From positions 1 through 8,813 of the forward strand of contig JAEDMF010000065.1 of assembly GCA_016303175.1 (NCBI GenBank): a DNA stretch of 8,813 bases. The letters run 5' to 3'. Each line of letters starts with the position of its first letter. Within the stretch, counting starts at the first letter, position 1. Below the pieces are notes generated by a model that saw only the letters and a list, made by a program, of their open reading frames with translations, ran no database searches and had not been told where the DNA came from. The stretch comes from Bacteroidales bacterium (GTDB taxonomy: Bacteria; Bacteroidota; Bacteroidia; Bacteroidales; UBA932). Shown in pieces: positions 1 to 5,953 of the stretch. A program made the position numbers and the translations under genes.

Positions 1-79
1 TGATGTTGTTTTGAATTGTTCCCATAATTCTGTGTTTGAGTGTGTTTCGTGTATCTTGTTCTTTGAGTATGGTCGACAT
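1..79 (-). CDS. Possible 5' end of an unidentified gene leaving the window
   Basis: Reading leftward from an ATG at 79-77 there are 26 sense codons without a stop before the window edge, starting MSTILKEQDTRNTLKHR. A second in-frame ATG lies at 25-23. A good Bacteroidota-type promoter sits just upstream (89-119), so transcription toward the edge is likely. If the first ATG is used, the mRNA leader would be only a few nucleotides; the second ATG would give a leader of about 55 nt. The piece is too short to recognise a family: it is polar and helix-prone, with no signal peptide. It could also be untranslated leader. Confidence is low because an open stretch of this length can arise by chance. 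Confidence 0.3.
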   Translation of the reverse strand, partial: MSTILKEQDTRNTLKHRIMGTIQNNI

Positions 80-88
80 TTGGCCTGA

Positions 89-119
89 CAAATATACAAA
101 TAATTCAAATAATGCCAAA
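89..119 (-). promoter_or_regulatory. Bacteroidota-type promoter, reading left
   Basis: On the minus strand, TTTG (119-116) is followed after exactly 19 bp by TATATTTG (96-89). This matches the Bacteroidota housekeeping consensus TTTG-N19-21-TAnnTTTG at every fixed position. The start site should fall near 82-86, just before the possible start codon at 79. The surroundings are AT-rich. Confidence 0.6.
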
Positions 120-193
120 ATTTGTTAAAAAGATTTCAACAATATAAATGTCTATAACACAAGTTGTTGTCAATTATCCTGCTTTCAACATTT

Positions 194-226
194 TTAGGAA
201 TTAAGCGAAATCTATGTCATTCCTAA
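194..226. repeat. 8-bp inverted repeat, possible operator or hairpin
   Basis: TTAGGAAT (194-201) and ATTCCTAA (219-226) are perfect inverted arms with a 17-bp spacer. They lie about 75 bp upstream of the leftward promoter at 89-119. They could bind a dimeric regulator, or be chance in AT-rich DNA. Apart from this I see nothing in roughly 120-278. Confidence 0.25.
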
Positions 227-278
227 GTACATTGTTCTCTAAAAAGGGTAAGAGGTCGACTAAAACGAACTGCGAGAA

Positions 279-298
279 GTCAGCCGAGGTCAGCCGAG
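279..298. repeat. Tandem 10-bp direct repeat
   Basis: GTCAGCCGAG occurs twice head to tail (279-288 and 289-298). The second copy contains the stop codon that ends the kinase-like frame (290-292, minus strand), so this small duplication lies at the point where the kinase similarity is lost. Confidence 0.6.
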
Positions 299-454
299 AG
301 TTGTCACGACACATGAATGGGACAGAGTGATGCCGAGCTCGAATTCCCGCCTGAGGAACTCCGTTGTCATCGCATCCTTATGGACCGCAGATTTCAAAAT
401 TATGTGTTTCGTACCCATGCGGGCCTTGAGCACACGGAAAAACCGTCCTTGGCA
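290..454 (-). pseudogene. Decayed fragment resembling a protein kinase N-lobe
   Basis: The minus-strand frame from 454 to the TGA at 292-290 encodes 54 residues with the layout of a Ser/Thr protein kinase N-lobe. A rest of the glycine loop (GRFFRVLKAR) is followed by a beta-3 strand with the ATP-binding lysine (HIILKSA), an alpha-C helix with its glutamate (FLRREFELGITLSH), and a beta-4-like end (CVVTTLG). The pattern 'LRREFELG..LSH' resembles bacterial kinases I know from Bacteroidales. The catalytic loop (HRD), the DFG motif and everything after are absent. Upstream the frame is closed by a TGA at 457-455 inside a terminator hairpin. The only internal ATG that could start it is at 418. It therefore looks like a relic rather than a working gene. 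The identification rests on motif pattern alone over a short stretch, so a chance match is possible. Confidence 0.5.
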
Positions 455-478
455 TCATAAGCGAAGGACGGTTTTTCC
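436..478. terminator. Bidirectional Rho-independent terminator downstream of queF
   Basis: A perfect 15-bp inverted repeat (436-450 and 464-478) encloses a 13-nt loop. The core is CCGTCCTT/AAGGACGG, flanked by five A on the left and five T on the right, so a GC-rich stem followed by a U-run forms on either strand. It lies 57 bp past the queF stop codon and should end the leftward miaA-queF transcript. Confidence 0.85.
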
Positions 479-534
479 ATCATACATGTTTTCTTGCAGC
501 GCGCCGGAGAGTTGCACGGAAAATAGTATAGGTT

Positions 535-996
535 TCACTCGTGGGTGGCGAAACGCTGCCGGGCAAGGTCTTCGTACTTGGTGCCCGGACGGCCGTAATT
601 CGCATAGGGATAGATGGATATGCCTCCCCTGGGAGTGAATAGTCCGGTTACTTCTATGTATTTGGGATCCATCAGCCTAATGAGGTCTTTCATTATGATA
701 TTGACGCAGTCCTCGTGGAAGTCGCCTCTGTTGCGGAAGCCGAAGAGGTAAAGTTTGAGGCTCTTGCTTTCCACCATCTTCACGTCAGGAATGTAGCTTA
801 TCCGTATTTCGGCGAAGTCAGGCTGGCCGGTAATGGGGCAGAGAGAGGTGAACTCCGGACAGTTGAACCTTACCCAGTAATCATTGTCGGGGTGACGATT
901 GTTGAAGGCTTCAAGCACTTCCGGACAGTAACTGTCGGGATATTTCGTTTTGGAGCCGAGACTCTGCAGCCCCTCGTTTTCTCTTCCTTGTGACAT
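535..996 (-). CDS. queF: NADPH-dependent 7-cyano-7-deazaguanine (preQ0) reductase
   Basis: QueF reduces the nitrile of preQ0 to the aminomethyl group of preQ1, which is exchanged into tRNAs with GUN anticodons on the way to queuosine; it is a cytosolic tunnel-fold enzyme. Counting from the chosen start, the catalytic cysteine is C53 (SLCPITGQPDF) with the acid D60 seven residues later, the spacing of Cys55/Asp62 in the Bacillus enzyme. The QueF motif ESKSLKLY is at 76-83, and E95 in NRGDFHED suits the preQ0-binding glutamate. The protein would be 153 residues, the short one-domain type. The open frame begins at 1038, but I prefer the ATG at 996: a -7 box (1017-1024) lies inside the longer version, and the extra 14 residues are unlike the family. 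It lies 51 bp downstream of miaA on the same strand and is followed by a strong terminator. Confidence 0.93.
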   Translation of the reverse strand: MSQGRENEGLQSLGSKTKYPDSYCPEVLEAFNNRHPDNDYWVRFNCPEFTSLCPITGQPDFAEIRISYIPDVKMVESKSLKLYLFGFRNRGDFHEDCVNIIMKDLIRLMDPKYIEVTGLFTPRGGISIYPYANYGRPGTKYEDLARQRFATHE

Positions 997-1016
997 AAGT
1001 TTTGCAAATTTGGATG

Positions 1017-1024
1017 CAAAGGTA
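1017..1024 (-). promoter_or_regulatory. Putative -7 box for queF
   Basis: On the minus strand TACCTTTG (followed by CATCC) matches TAnnTTTG and resembles the box of the ribosomal promoter at 5430-5437 (TACCTTTGCACC). No clear TTTG lies 19-21 bp further upstream. It would give queF its own transcript with a leader of roughly 15 nt and argues for the start at 996. Confidence 0.45.
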
Positions 1025-1047
1025 AGAAAATTCTGCATCTGCGCGCA

Positions 1048-1869
1048 TCAGGGTTTGACCCAATGTATCTCCACCCCGTCCTTTTCCATTCCGCGCAGCC
1101 AGGTCATCTGGCGTTTGGCAAACTGGTGTATGGCCGTTTGAAGCAGCCTGTGCATCGTCGGGAAGTCCAGCTGCCCCAGCACGTGCAGGGTGATGAACTT
1201 GTATTCAAGGCCGTAGCGTATCAGGACCTCCGGATCCACGCCTCGATTTATGAGTCCCCGCACTTCCTCCACCATTCCTTCGGCGAAACGCTCGTCCAGC
1301 CTTTTGTCTATCCTTGCCCTGCGTGTTTCGCGATCCACCGTAGTTGCCAAATAGAAGGTCTTTCGCGGAAAGACCAGCTCTACTGCGTTGTTGTCGTCCA
1401 ACTTGTATTCCGGCTTGGTGACAGCCTCTATGTACAAACCGCTGCCCCCGCACAGAATGGGAATGGCGCCTCGCTCCCTGCAGTCCTTGTAAACCCTTGA
1501 AAAATCCCGTTGATACCGGCAGATGTTGTAGCGTTCGCCGGCCGGAACTATGTCCACCAGATGTACGGGAATTTCCCCGTATTCGCAGAGGTCCTTGCCC
1601 GTGCCTATATCCATACCCATATATATCTGCCGGCTGTCCGCACTTATTATCTCCGCCCCGGCCGCATCCTTCCCGGACTTCAGCAGACGGTTGATTTCGC
1701 GTGCCAGATTGACGGCGTACCTGGTCTTTCCGCTGGCTGTGGGCCCCATCACGCATATCAAATCTATGCTGCCCTCGAGGTACTTCTCCAGCAACTCGGC
1801 GGCAGACACCCTTCCGGCTTCAGGAATGGGCGCGGGTGGCGGTATTGGTATGAAAGATTTAGCTGACAT
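1048..1869 (-). CDS. miaA: tRNA dimethylallyltransferase, short form lacking the insertion domain
   Basis: MiaA transfers a dimethylallyl group to N6 of A37 in tRNAs that read UNN codons. The 273-residue product has the P-loop GPTASGKT (42-49), the DSRQIYMGMDIGTGK segment (78-92) with the catalytic-type aspartate, GGSGLYI (141-147) and the C-terminal QFAKRQMTWLRG (249-260). Two things are odd. Only about 24 residues separate GSGLYI from the next core strand (FYLATT), whereas the E. coli enzyme has around 95, including the helical domain with its HPNDPQR motif. The usual VGYRQ motif near the tRNA-binding region is replaced by RYGLEYKF. There is also a proline-rich N-terminal extension of some 35 residues (IPIPPPAPIP). 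The gene may encode a divergent paralogue with altered substrate range; some Bacteroides carry two miaA genes. The P-loop prenyltransferase fold is clear; the exact substrate is less so. It probably shares a transcript with queF. Confidence 0.85.
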   Translation of the reverse strand: MSAKSFIPIPPPAPIPEAGRVSAAELLEKYLEGSIDLICVMGPTASGKTRYAVNLAREINRLLKSGKDAAGAEIISADSRQIYMGMDIGTGKDLCEYGEIPVHLVDIVPAGERYNICRYQRDFSRVYKDCRERGAIPILCGGSGLYIEAVTKPEYKLDDNNAVELVFPRKTFYLATTVDRETRRARIDKRLDERFAEGMVEEVRGLINRGVDPEVLIRYGLEYKFITLHVLGQLDFPTMHRLLQTAIHQFAKRQMTWLRGMEKDGVEIHWVKP

Positions 1870-1904
1870 TTCAGGGGAATGGGCAGGTCGGGCTGTTTAT
1901 GTTA

Positions 1905-1912
1905 CAAAAATA
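1905..1912 (-). promoter_or_regulatory. Putative -7 box for miaA
   Basis: On the minus strand TATTTTTG matches TAnnTTTG and lies 35 bp before the miaA ATG, giving a leader of about 30 nt. There is no convincing -33 TTTG. It faces away from the -7 box at 1947-1954, so the 129-bp gap would hold two divergent promoters. Confidence 0.4.
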
Positions 1913-1946
1913 AGCAAATAGCGTCATAGAGTCCAGAGTTTTTTAA

Positions 1947-1954
1947 TAAATTTG
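1947..1954 (+). promoter_or_regulatory. Putative -7 box for the FAD/Fe-S dehydrogenase
   Basis: TAAATTTG matches TAnnTTTG, 44 bp before the ATG at 1999. The -33 element is weak or missing. The start site should fall around 1957-1961, at the base of the hairpin that follows. Confidence 0.45.
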
Positions 1955-1956
1955 CG

Positions 1957-1978
1957 ACCGGCATGGGTCTATGCCGGT
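1957..1978 (+). other. Hairpin at the 5' end of the dehydrogenase mRNA
   Basis: ACCGGCAT (1957-1964) and ATGCCGGT (1971-1978) form a perfect 8-bp stem with a 6-nt loop. It begins about where the transcript should begin and is followed by a T/A-rich unpaired stretch, not a U-run. It therefore looks more like a 5' stabilising stem or an operator than a terminator. Confidence 0.4.
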
Positions 1979-1998
1979 GAATTTTAATTATAACTCTG

Positions 1999-4926
1999 AT
2001 GCCGCTCAAGTTACCAAAGAATTATCAGCTCTTCCTGCAGGGATTGCAATCCAAGCTGGATAAAGATAGTATCTATACTGATGAACTCCGTACCTTTGCT
2101 TGGGGTACTGACGCCAGTTTTTACAGGCAGATTCCCAAAATAGTTGTACGCACCAAGTCTGAGGCAGATGTCTCCGCAGTGGTTTCGGAGGCCTCAAGGA
2201 GATCCATACCTCTTACATTCAGAGCGGCAGGAACAGCTCTTTCAGGCCAGAGTCTTACAGATTCCGTGCTGGTTGTGGCCGGGAAGAACTGGGAAGGCAT
2301 GCGAATCCATGACGAGAAGGCGGAGGTAGTTTCCCTCCAGCCCGGTCTGGTCGGCGGAAAGGTAAATGCCATATTGTCCGGATATGGCCGTAAACTGGGT
2401 CCGGACCCTGCTTCTATAGAAAGCGCCATGATGGGAGGAATCATTAGCAACAATTCCTCAGGTATGAGTTGCGGAGTAATTGCGAACTCGGACAAGACCC
2501 TGATTTCTGCCCGCATTGTGCTTGCAGACGGTACCATTCTGGACACGGGGAATAATGAAAGCAGAGAGGCTTTCAAACAATCCCATCCTGATTTTATCAA
2601 GGCAATCCTAAATCTGCGTGAGGAAGTGTTGCGAGATGAGGAGCTTACCGCCCGGATACGTCGCAAATATTCAATCAAGAATGTTACCGGGTTGAATATA
2701 CTGCCTTTGGTAACGTATGAAGATCCTTTTGATATTATAGCGCACTCCATTGTGGGTTCGGAAGGCACTTTGGCTTTCCTTGCTGAGGCGACAATGCGCA
2801 CTCTTGAAATTCCTGCGCTTCAGGCTAGCGCTCTGATATATTTCAGGAGCATTACCGAGGCCGCCAGCGCCGTCGTAAGGATGCGCAAATTGCAGATAAA
2901 TGCTGCGGAGCTCCTGGACAAACGCTCACTCATTGCAGTTAATGACCCCAAACTGAACGAATGTCAATGGGACGATCTCACAGCTGTTCTTACTCAGGTG
3001 ACAGCCGGCTCCCGGGAAGAACTGGAAGAGCGTATTGCTGCGGTCAAGGAGGCTCTGTCCAGCTTTGACACTGCTGTGGAATTTTCGACAGACAAGGATA
3101 CCTGCGCAAAATATTGGGCTATACGCTCTGGCATCTTCCCTATGGTGGGGGGCCTTCGCAAACAGGGAACCACCTGCCTTATCGAGGATGTGGCTTTCCC
3201 TATAGAGAGTCTCCCTCAGGCTACTGCGGATCTTTCTGCCCTCCTTGACAAGCACGGCTATGAGGACTCCTGCATTTACGGGCATGCTTTGGACGGAAAC
3301 TTCCATTTTATCATAAACCAAGCCTTCGATTCTGATGCCGAGGTGGCGCGATATGAGGCCCTGATACGCGATACTGCCGCGCTTGTAGTCGAGAAGTACG
3401 ACGGTTCGTTGAAAGCCGAGCATGGTACGGGACGGAATATGGCTTCTTTCGTTCCATACGAGTGGGGAGATAAGGCATACGGCGTGATGAAACGTCTGAA
3501 GGCTATTTTCGACCCCCAGGGAATTCTAAACCCTGGTGTGATTTTCAATGATGATCCTCGCTGTTTCCTGCGTGACTTGAAGGCTCTCCCTGTCCTTGAA
3601 CCCGGAGAGGGTGCGCCGAAGCAGACGGATGAGATATTTGCAAAAATCAACAAATGCATAGAGTGCGGTTTTTGTGAAGTGAACTGTGTCTCGTGCGGGT
3701 TTTCTCTTTCATCCCGCACAAGAATTGCGGTTATGCGCGAGATAGCGCGCCTTCGTAATGACGGCAGCGATCCGGAGCGTATGGAAAGGCTCGTCAAATC
3801 GTTCAGATATTCCGGCATAGATACCTGTGCTGCAGATGGCCTGTGCTCTACCTCGTGTCCTATGGGCATCAATGTCGCTGACCTTACCCACGAACTGAGA
3901 CGCCTGAATATCAGCTCATTCAGCCGTGGAGTATGGAGCATGGCGGCGGAACACTATTCGGGCGTGAGGACAGCGCTTAAGGCCACTTTGTCCCTCGCTC
4001 AGGCAGGGCGTGCTGTTCTTGGAGACAAGGCCATGGCAAAAGTATGTTCAGGCCTTCATAAGAGTATAGGCATTCCCCTATGGACTCCATCTTTCCCCGG
4101 TCCGAACCATTCAAAACTGACCTCGTCCCTTCCCGACCCGGATTGTTCAACACCGACCTCGTCCCTTCCCGAACCGGACCGTTCAACACCGACCTCATCC
4201 CGAGCCGCGGATTCAAGGCCTAAGGTCGTATATTCCCCAAGTTGCCTGAATAGGACAATGGGAGTGACAAAGAACGACTTTTATAAGAACAACCTTACGG
4301 ATGAAACAGTATCTCTTCTCGAGAAGGCGGGCTATGAGGTTGTTTTCCCGCAGGATATGGACGGTCTTTGCTGTGGCATGATGTGGGAGAGCAAGGGTAT
4401 GCCGGACCTCGCGGAAAAGAAGCTGCGTGAACTTGAAGAGTCCTTGCTCAAGGCCTCAAACAACGGTGAATATCCTGTGCTTTGCGATCAGAGCCCGTGT
4501 TTGCACCGAATGAAAACCAATATCAGCGCATTGAAGCTGTATGAGCCTTGTGAATTTATATGGACATTCCTGCGCAGTCGTCTTGATTTTACAAAATTGC
4601 CGAAAACCGTGGCCGTGCATGTGACCTGCTCTACCCGTCTTATGGGGCTGGCAGACACTATGGTGAAGGTAGCCGGGCTCTGCGCAGACAATGTCGTTGT
4701 CCCCGAAGGGATAGGATGTTGCGGTTTTGCCGGTGACAAGGGTATGACCCATCCGGAATTGAATGAATATGCTCTTCGTAAGCTGCGTGCGCAGGTCAAG
4801 GATATCGAGGTCGGATATTCCAATTCCCGCACTTGCGAAATCGGCCTGCACCACAACTCCGGAATTCCCTATGTGTCAATCATCTATCTTGTGAACTCTT
4901 GTACAGTGAAAAAGGCTGCAATTTGA
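1999..4926 (+). CDS. FAD-linked / 4Fe-4S 2-hydroxyacid dehydrogenase, YdiJ (GlcD-GlcF fusion) type
   Basis: The 975-residue chain joins a GlcD-like flavin half to a GlcF-like iron-sulfur half. The PCMH-type FAD domain covers about 45-270 (RAAGTALSGQS at 75-85, GPDPAS at 134-139, MMGGIISNNSSG at 144-155, GSEGTL at 253-258). The FAD-oxidase C-terminal domain covers about 275-525, with GHALDGNFHF (H429, H436) and EHGTG (E474, H475), the pattern of metal and substrate ligands in this family. Two cysteine clusters at 553-566 (CIECGFCEVNC) and 610-620 (CAADGLCSTSC) should bind 4Fe-4S clusters. Two cysteine-rich CCG domains follow (C749 with C791-C792; C877 with C907-C908). Relatives oxidise D-lactate, glycolate or D-2-hydroxyglutarate and pass electrons toward quinone; sequence alone does not settle the substrate. 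There is no signal peptide or membrane segment. Residues 700-735 are a tandem 12-residue repeat in the linker before the CCG domains. smpB begins 26 bp downstream. Confidence 0.9.
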   Translation: MPLKLPKNYQLFLQGLQSKLDKDSIYTDELRTFAWGTDASFYRQIPKIVVRTKSEADVSAVVSEASRRSIPLTFRAAGTALSGQSLTDSVLVVAGKNWEGMRIHDEKAEVVSLQPGLVGGKVNAILSGYGRKLGPDPASIESAMMGGIISNNSSGMSCGVIANSDKTLISARIVLADGTILDTGNNESREAFKQSHPDFIKAILNLREEVLRDEELTARIRRKYSIKNVTGLNILPLVTYEDPFDIIAHSIVGSEGTLAFLAEATMRTLEIPALQASALIYFRSITEAASAVVRMRKLQINAAELLDKRSLIAVNDPKLNECQWDDLTAVLTQVTAGSREELEERIAAVKEALSSFDTAVEFSTDKDTCAKYWAIRSGIFPMVGGLRKQGTTCLIEDVAFPIESLPQATADLSALLDKHGYEDSCIYGHALDGNFHFIINQAFDSDAEVARYEALIRDTAALVVEKYDGSLKAEHGTGRNMASFVPYEWGDKAYGVMKRLKAIFDPQGILNPGVIFNDDPRCFLRDLKALPVLEPGEGAPKQTDEIFAKINKCIECGFCEVNCVSCGFSLSSRTRIAVMREIARLRNDGSDPERMERLVKSFRYSGIDTCAADGLCSTSCPMGINVADLTHELRRLNISSFSRGVWSMAAEHYSGVRTALKATLSLAQAGRAVLGDKAMAKVCSGLHKSIGIPLWTPSFPGPNHSKLTSSLPDPDCSTPTSSLPEPDRSTPTSSRAADSRPKVVYSPSCLNRTMGVTKNDFYKNNLTDETVSLLEKAGYEVVFPQDMDGLCCGMMWESKGMPDLAEKKLRELEESLLKASNNGEYPVLCDQSPCLHRMKTNISALKLYEPCEFIWTFLRSRLDFTKLPKTVAVHVTCSTRLMGLADTMVKVAGLCADNVVVPEGIGCCGFAGDKGMTHPELNEYALRKLRAQVKDIEVGYSNSRTCEIGLHHNSGIPYVSIIYLVNSCTVKKAAI
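4096..4203 (+). repeat. In-frame 36-bp tandem repeat, three copies, inside the dehydrogenase gene
   Basis: Three 36-bp units (4096-4131, 4132-4167, 4168-4203) encode 12-residue repeats: PGPNHSKLTSSL, PDPDCSTPTSSL and PEPDRSTPTSSR. Adjacent units are very similar at the DNA level, most closely the second and third, which suggests a recent duplication. The repeat is polar and proline/serine-rich, between the 4Fe-4S domain and the first CCG domain, so it should be a flexible linker that does not disturb the folds. Confidence 0.85.
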
Positions 4927-4937
4927 ACAAATAATGT

Positions 4938-4945
4938 TAAATTTG
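4938..4945 (+). promoter_or_regulatory. Putative -7 box for smpB
   Basis: TAAATTTG matches TAnnTTTG in the 26-bp gap after the dehydrogenase, ending 7 bp before the smpB ATG. No good -33 TTTG is present at 19-21 bp. If used, the smpB mRNA would be nearly leaderless; otherwise smpB is read through from the dehydrogenase. Confidence 0.4.
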
Positions 4946-4952
4946 CAGGGCG

Positions 4953-5399
4953 ATGAAGAAAAAGAGTGACATACAGATAAAGAACCGCAGGGCCTCGTTC
5001 GACTATGAATTCCTCGAGACTTTTCAGGCGGGGATAGTGCTGACCGGCACTGAGATAAAGTCCATAAGGGCAGGCAAGGCCTCTCTGGTGGACACTTTCT
5101 GCTATTTCAACGGTGCAGAGCTGTATGTCAAGAATATGAACGTGGCCGAATACTGGTGGGGCAGCTGGGGCAAGCACGACCCTCGCCGCGACCGCAAACT
5201 GCTCCTTACCCGCAAGGAACTCTCCCGTCTCCAGCGCGCGGTCAAGGAAAAGGGCCTTACCATCATCGCCTCCAAACTCTATATCTCCCAGAGCGGTTAT
5301 GCCAAGCTCCAGATACATCTGGCAAGGGGCAAGAAGGACTACGACAAACGCGCTTCCATACGCGAAAAGGACCTCCGGCGTTCCATGGAGCGCTTCTGA
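4953..5399 (+). CDS. smpB: SsrA (tmRNA)-binding protein
   Basis: SmpB binds the tRNA-like domain of tmRNA and carries it to stalled ribosomes for trans-translation. The 148 residues match the family's usual length. The N-terminal signature NRRASFDYEFLETFQAGIVL is followed by TGTEIKSIRAGKASLVD, the conserved oligonucleotide-binding barrel core. The basic C-terminal tail (GKKDYDKRASIREKDLRRSM) is the part that enters the mRNA channel and forms a helix there. The start gives a lysine-rich N terminus (MKKKSD), as is common in the family. The gene sits 26 bp after the dehydrogenase and about 100 bp before rplM, which has its own promoter. The tmRNA gene itself is not in the window. Confidence 0.97.
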   Translation: MKKKSDIQIKNRRASFDYEFLETFQAGIVLTGTEIKSIRAGKASLVDTFCYFNGAELYVKNMNVAEYWWGSWGKHDPRRDRKLLLTRKELSRLQRAVKEKGLTIIASKLYISQSGYAKLQIHLARGKKDYDKRASIREKDLRRSMERF

Positions 5400-5405
5400 A
5401 AATCT

Positions 5406-5437
5406 TTTGGTTAATAAAAAAATTATGACTACCTTTG
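5406..5437 (+). promoter_or_regulatory. Strong Bacteroidota promoter for the rplM operon
   Basis: TTTG (5406-5409), a 20-bp AT-rich spacer and TACCTTTG (5430-5437) match the consensus TTTG-N19-21-TAnnTTTG completely. The start site should be near 5441-5446, giving a leader of about 55 nt before the GTG at 5499. The leader is AT-rich with a near-palindromic TATATA stretch around 5464-5480. It begins 7 bp after the smpB stop, and I see no terminator between the two. Confidence 0.8.
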
Positions 5438-5498
5438 CACCCCCTATGTAGAATAGGGACGCAGTATTATATATAGTATTAACCAAAAATTCAAGACA

Positions 5499-5951
5499 GT
5501 GGACACACTTAGCTACAAAACAATTTCTGTGAAACCCGCAGAAGTGAAGAAAGAGTGGTATGTGATCGATGCAACTGACTTGGTACTCGGCCGTCTGGCC
5601 AGCAGGGTTGCCCTTATCCTCCGCGGTAAGAACAAACCCAGCTTCACTCCCAACGTTGACTGTGGTGACAACGTCATCATCGTCAATGCGGACAAGGTGA
5701 GGCTCACAGGCAAGAAAATGACCGACCGTGTTTACATCCGCTACACCGGTTATCCCGGAGGCCAGCGTTTCACGACACCCAAGGAACTTTTGCACAAGAA
5801 ACCTACCGAACTCGTCAGGATGTCAGTCAAGGGTATGCTTCCTAAGAACCGTCTTGGTGACAAGCTCATCAACAACCTGTTCCTTTATGCAGGCGCCGAG
5901 CATCCCCACCAGGCTCAGAACCCTAAAGAAATTAAGTTGAACGAAATGTAA
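5499..5951 (+). CDS. rplM: 50S ribosomal protein L13
   Basis: L13 is an early-assembling protein of the large subunit. The 150-residue product has WYVIDATDLVLGRLAS (about 21-36), HVDCGDNVI-type text (NVDCGDNVIIVNADKV), YTGYPGGQR and KGMLPKNRLGDKLINNL, all family hallmarks. The start codon is GTG (5499-5501): the N terminus it gives, DTLSYKT, is the one conserved in Bacteroidales L13 proteins, and no ATG lies at that place. It is the first gene after a strong promoter. rpsI follows after 2 bp, the usual rplM-rpsI pair. In E. coli L13 represses this operon; whether that holds here cannot be seen. Confidence 0.97.
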   Translation: MDTLSYKTISVKPAEVKKEWYVIDATDLVLGRLASRVALILRGKNKPSFTPNVDCGDNVIIVNADKVRLTGKKMTDRVYIRYTGYPGGQRFTTPKELLHKKPTELVRMSVKGMLPKNRLGDKLINNLFLYAGAEHPHQAQNPKEIKLNEM

Positions 5952-5953
5952 AA

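Noticed and set aside
207..285. Minus-strand open stretch after the kinase stop (FSQFVLVDLLPFLENN) as a frameshifted continuation of the kinase
   Set aside because: It has no catalytic-loop or other kinase motif, no start codon and ends after a few dozen residues; it could be chance.
333..346. CCGAGCTCGAATTC, identical to part of a pUC-type polylinker (SacI-EcoRI)
   Set aside because: The match is 14 bp only and does not continue on either side. On the minus strand these bases encode REFEL of the kinase-like alpha-C helix, which explains them without vector contamination.
327..638. 103-residue open frame on the plus strand
   Set aside because: It runs through the terminator hairpin and into the queF gene on the opposite strand, and has no protein-like pattern.
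3276..3941. 221-residue open frame on the minus strand
   Set aside because: It is antisense to the conserved FAD-oxidase and 4Fe-4S coding region; no family features.
4096..4203. CRISPR-like array
   Set aside because: The repeats are 36 bp with no spacers between them and lie in frame within a coding gene, so they are a tandem coding repeat.
4884..5795. 303-residue open frame on the minus strand
   Set aside because: It lies opposite the end of the dehydrogenase gene, smpB and the start of rplM, all firmly identified; its translation shows no recognisable domain.
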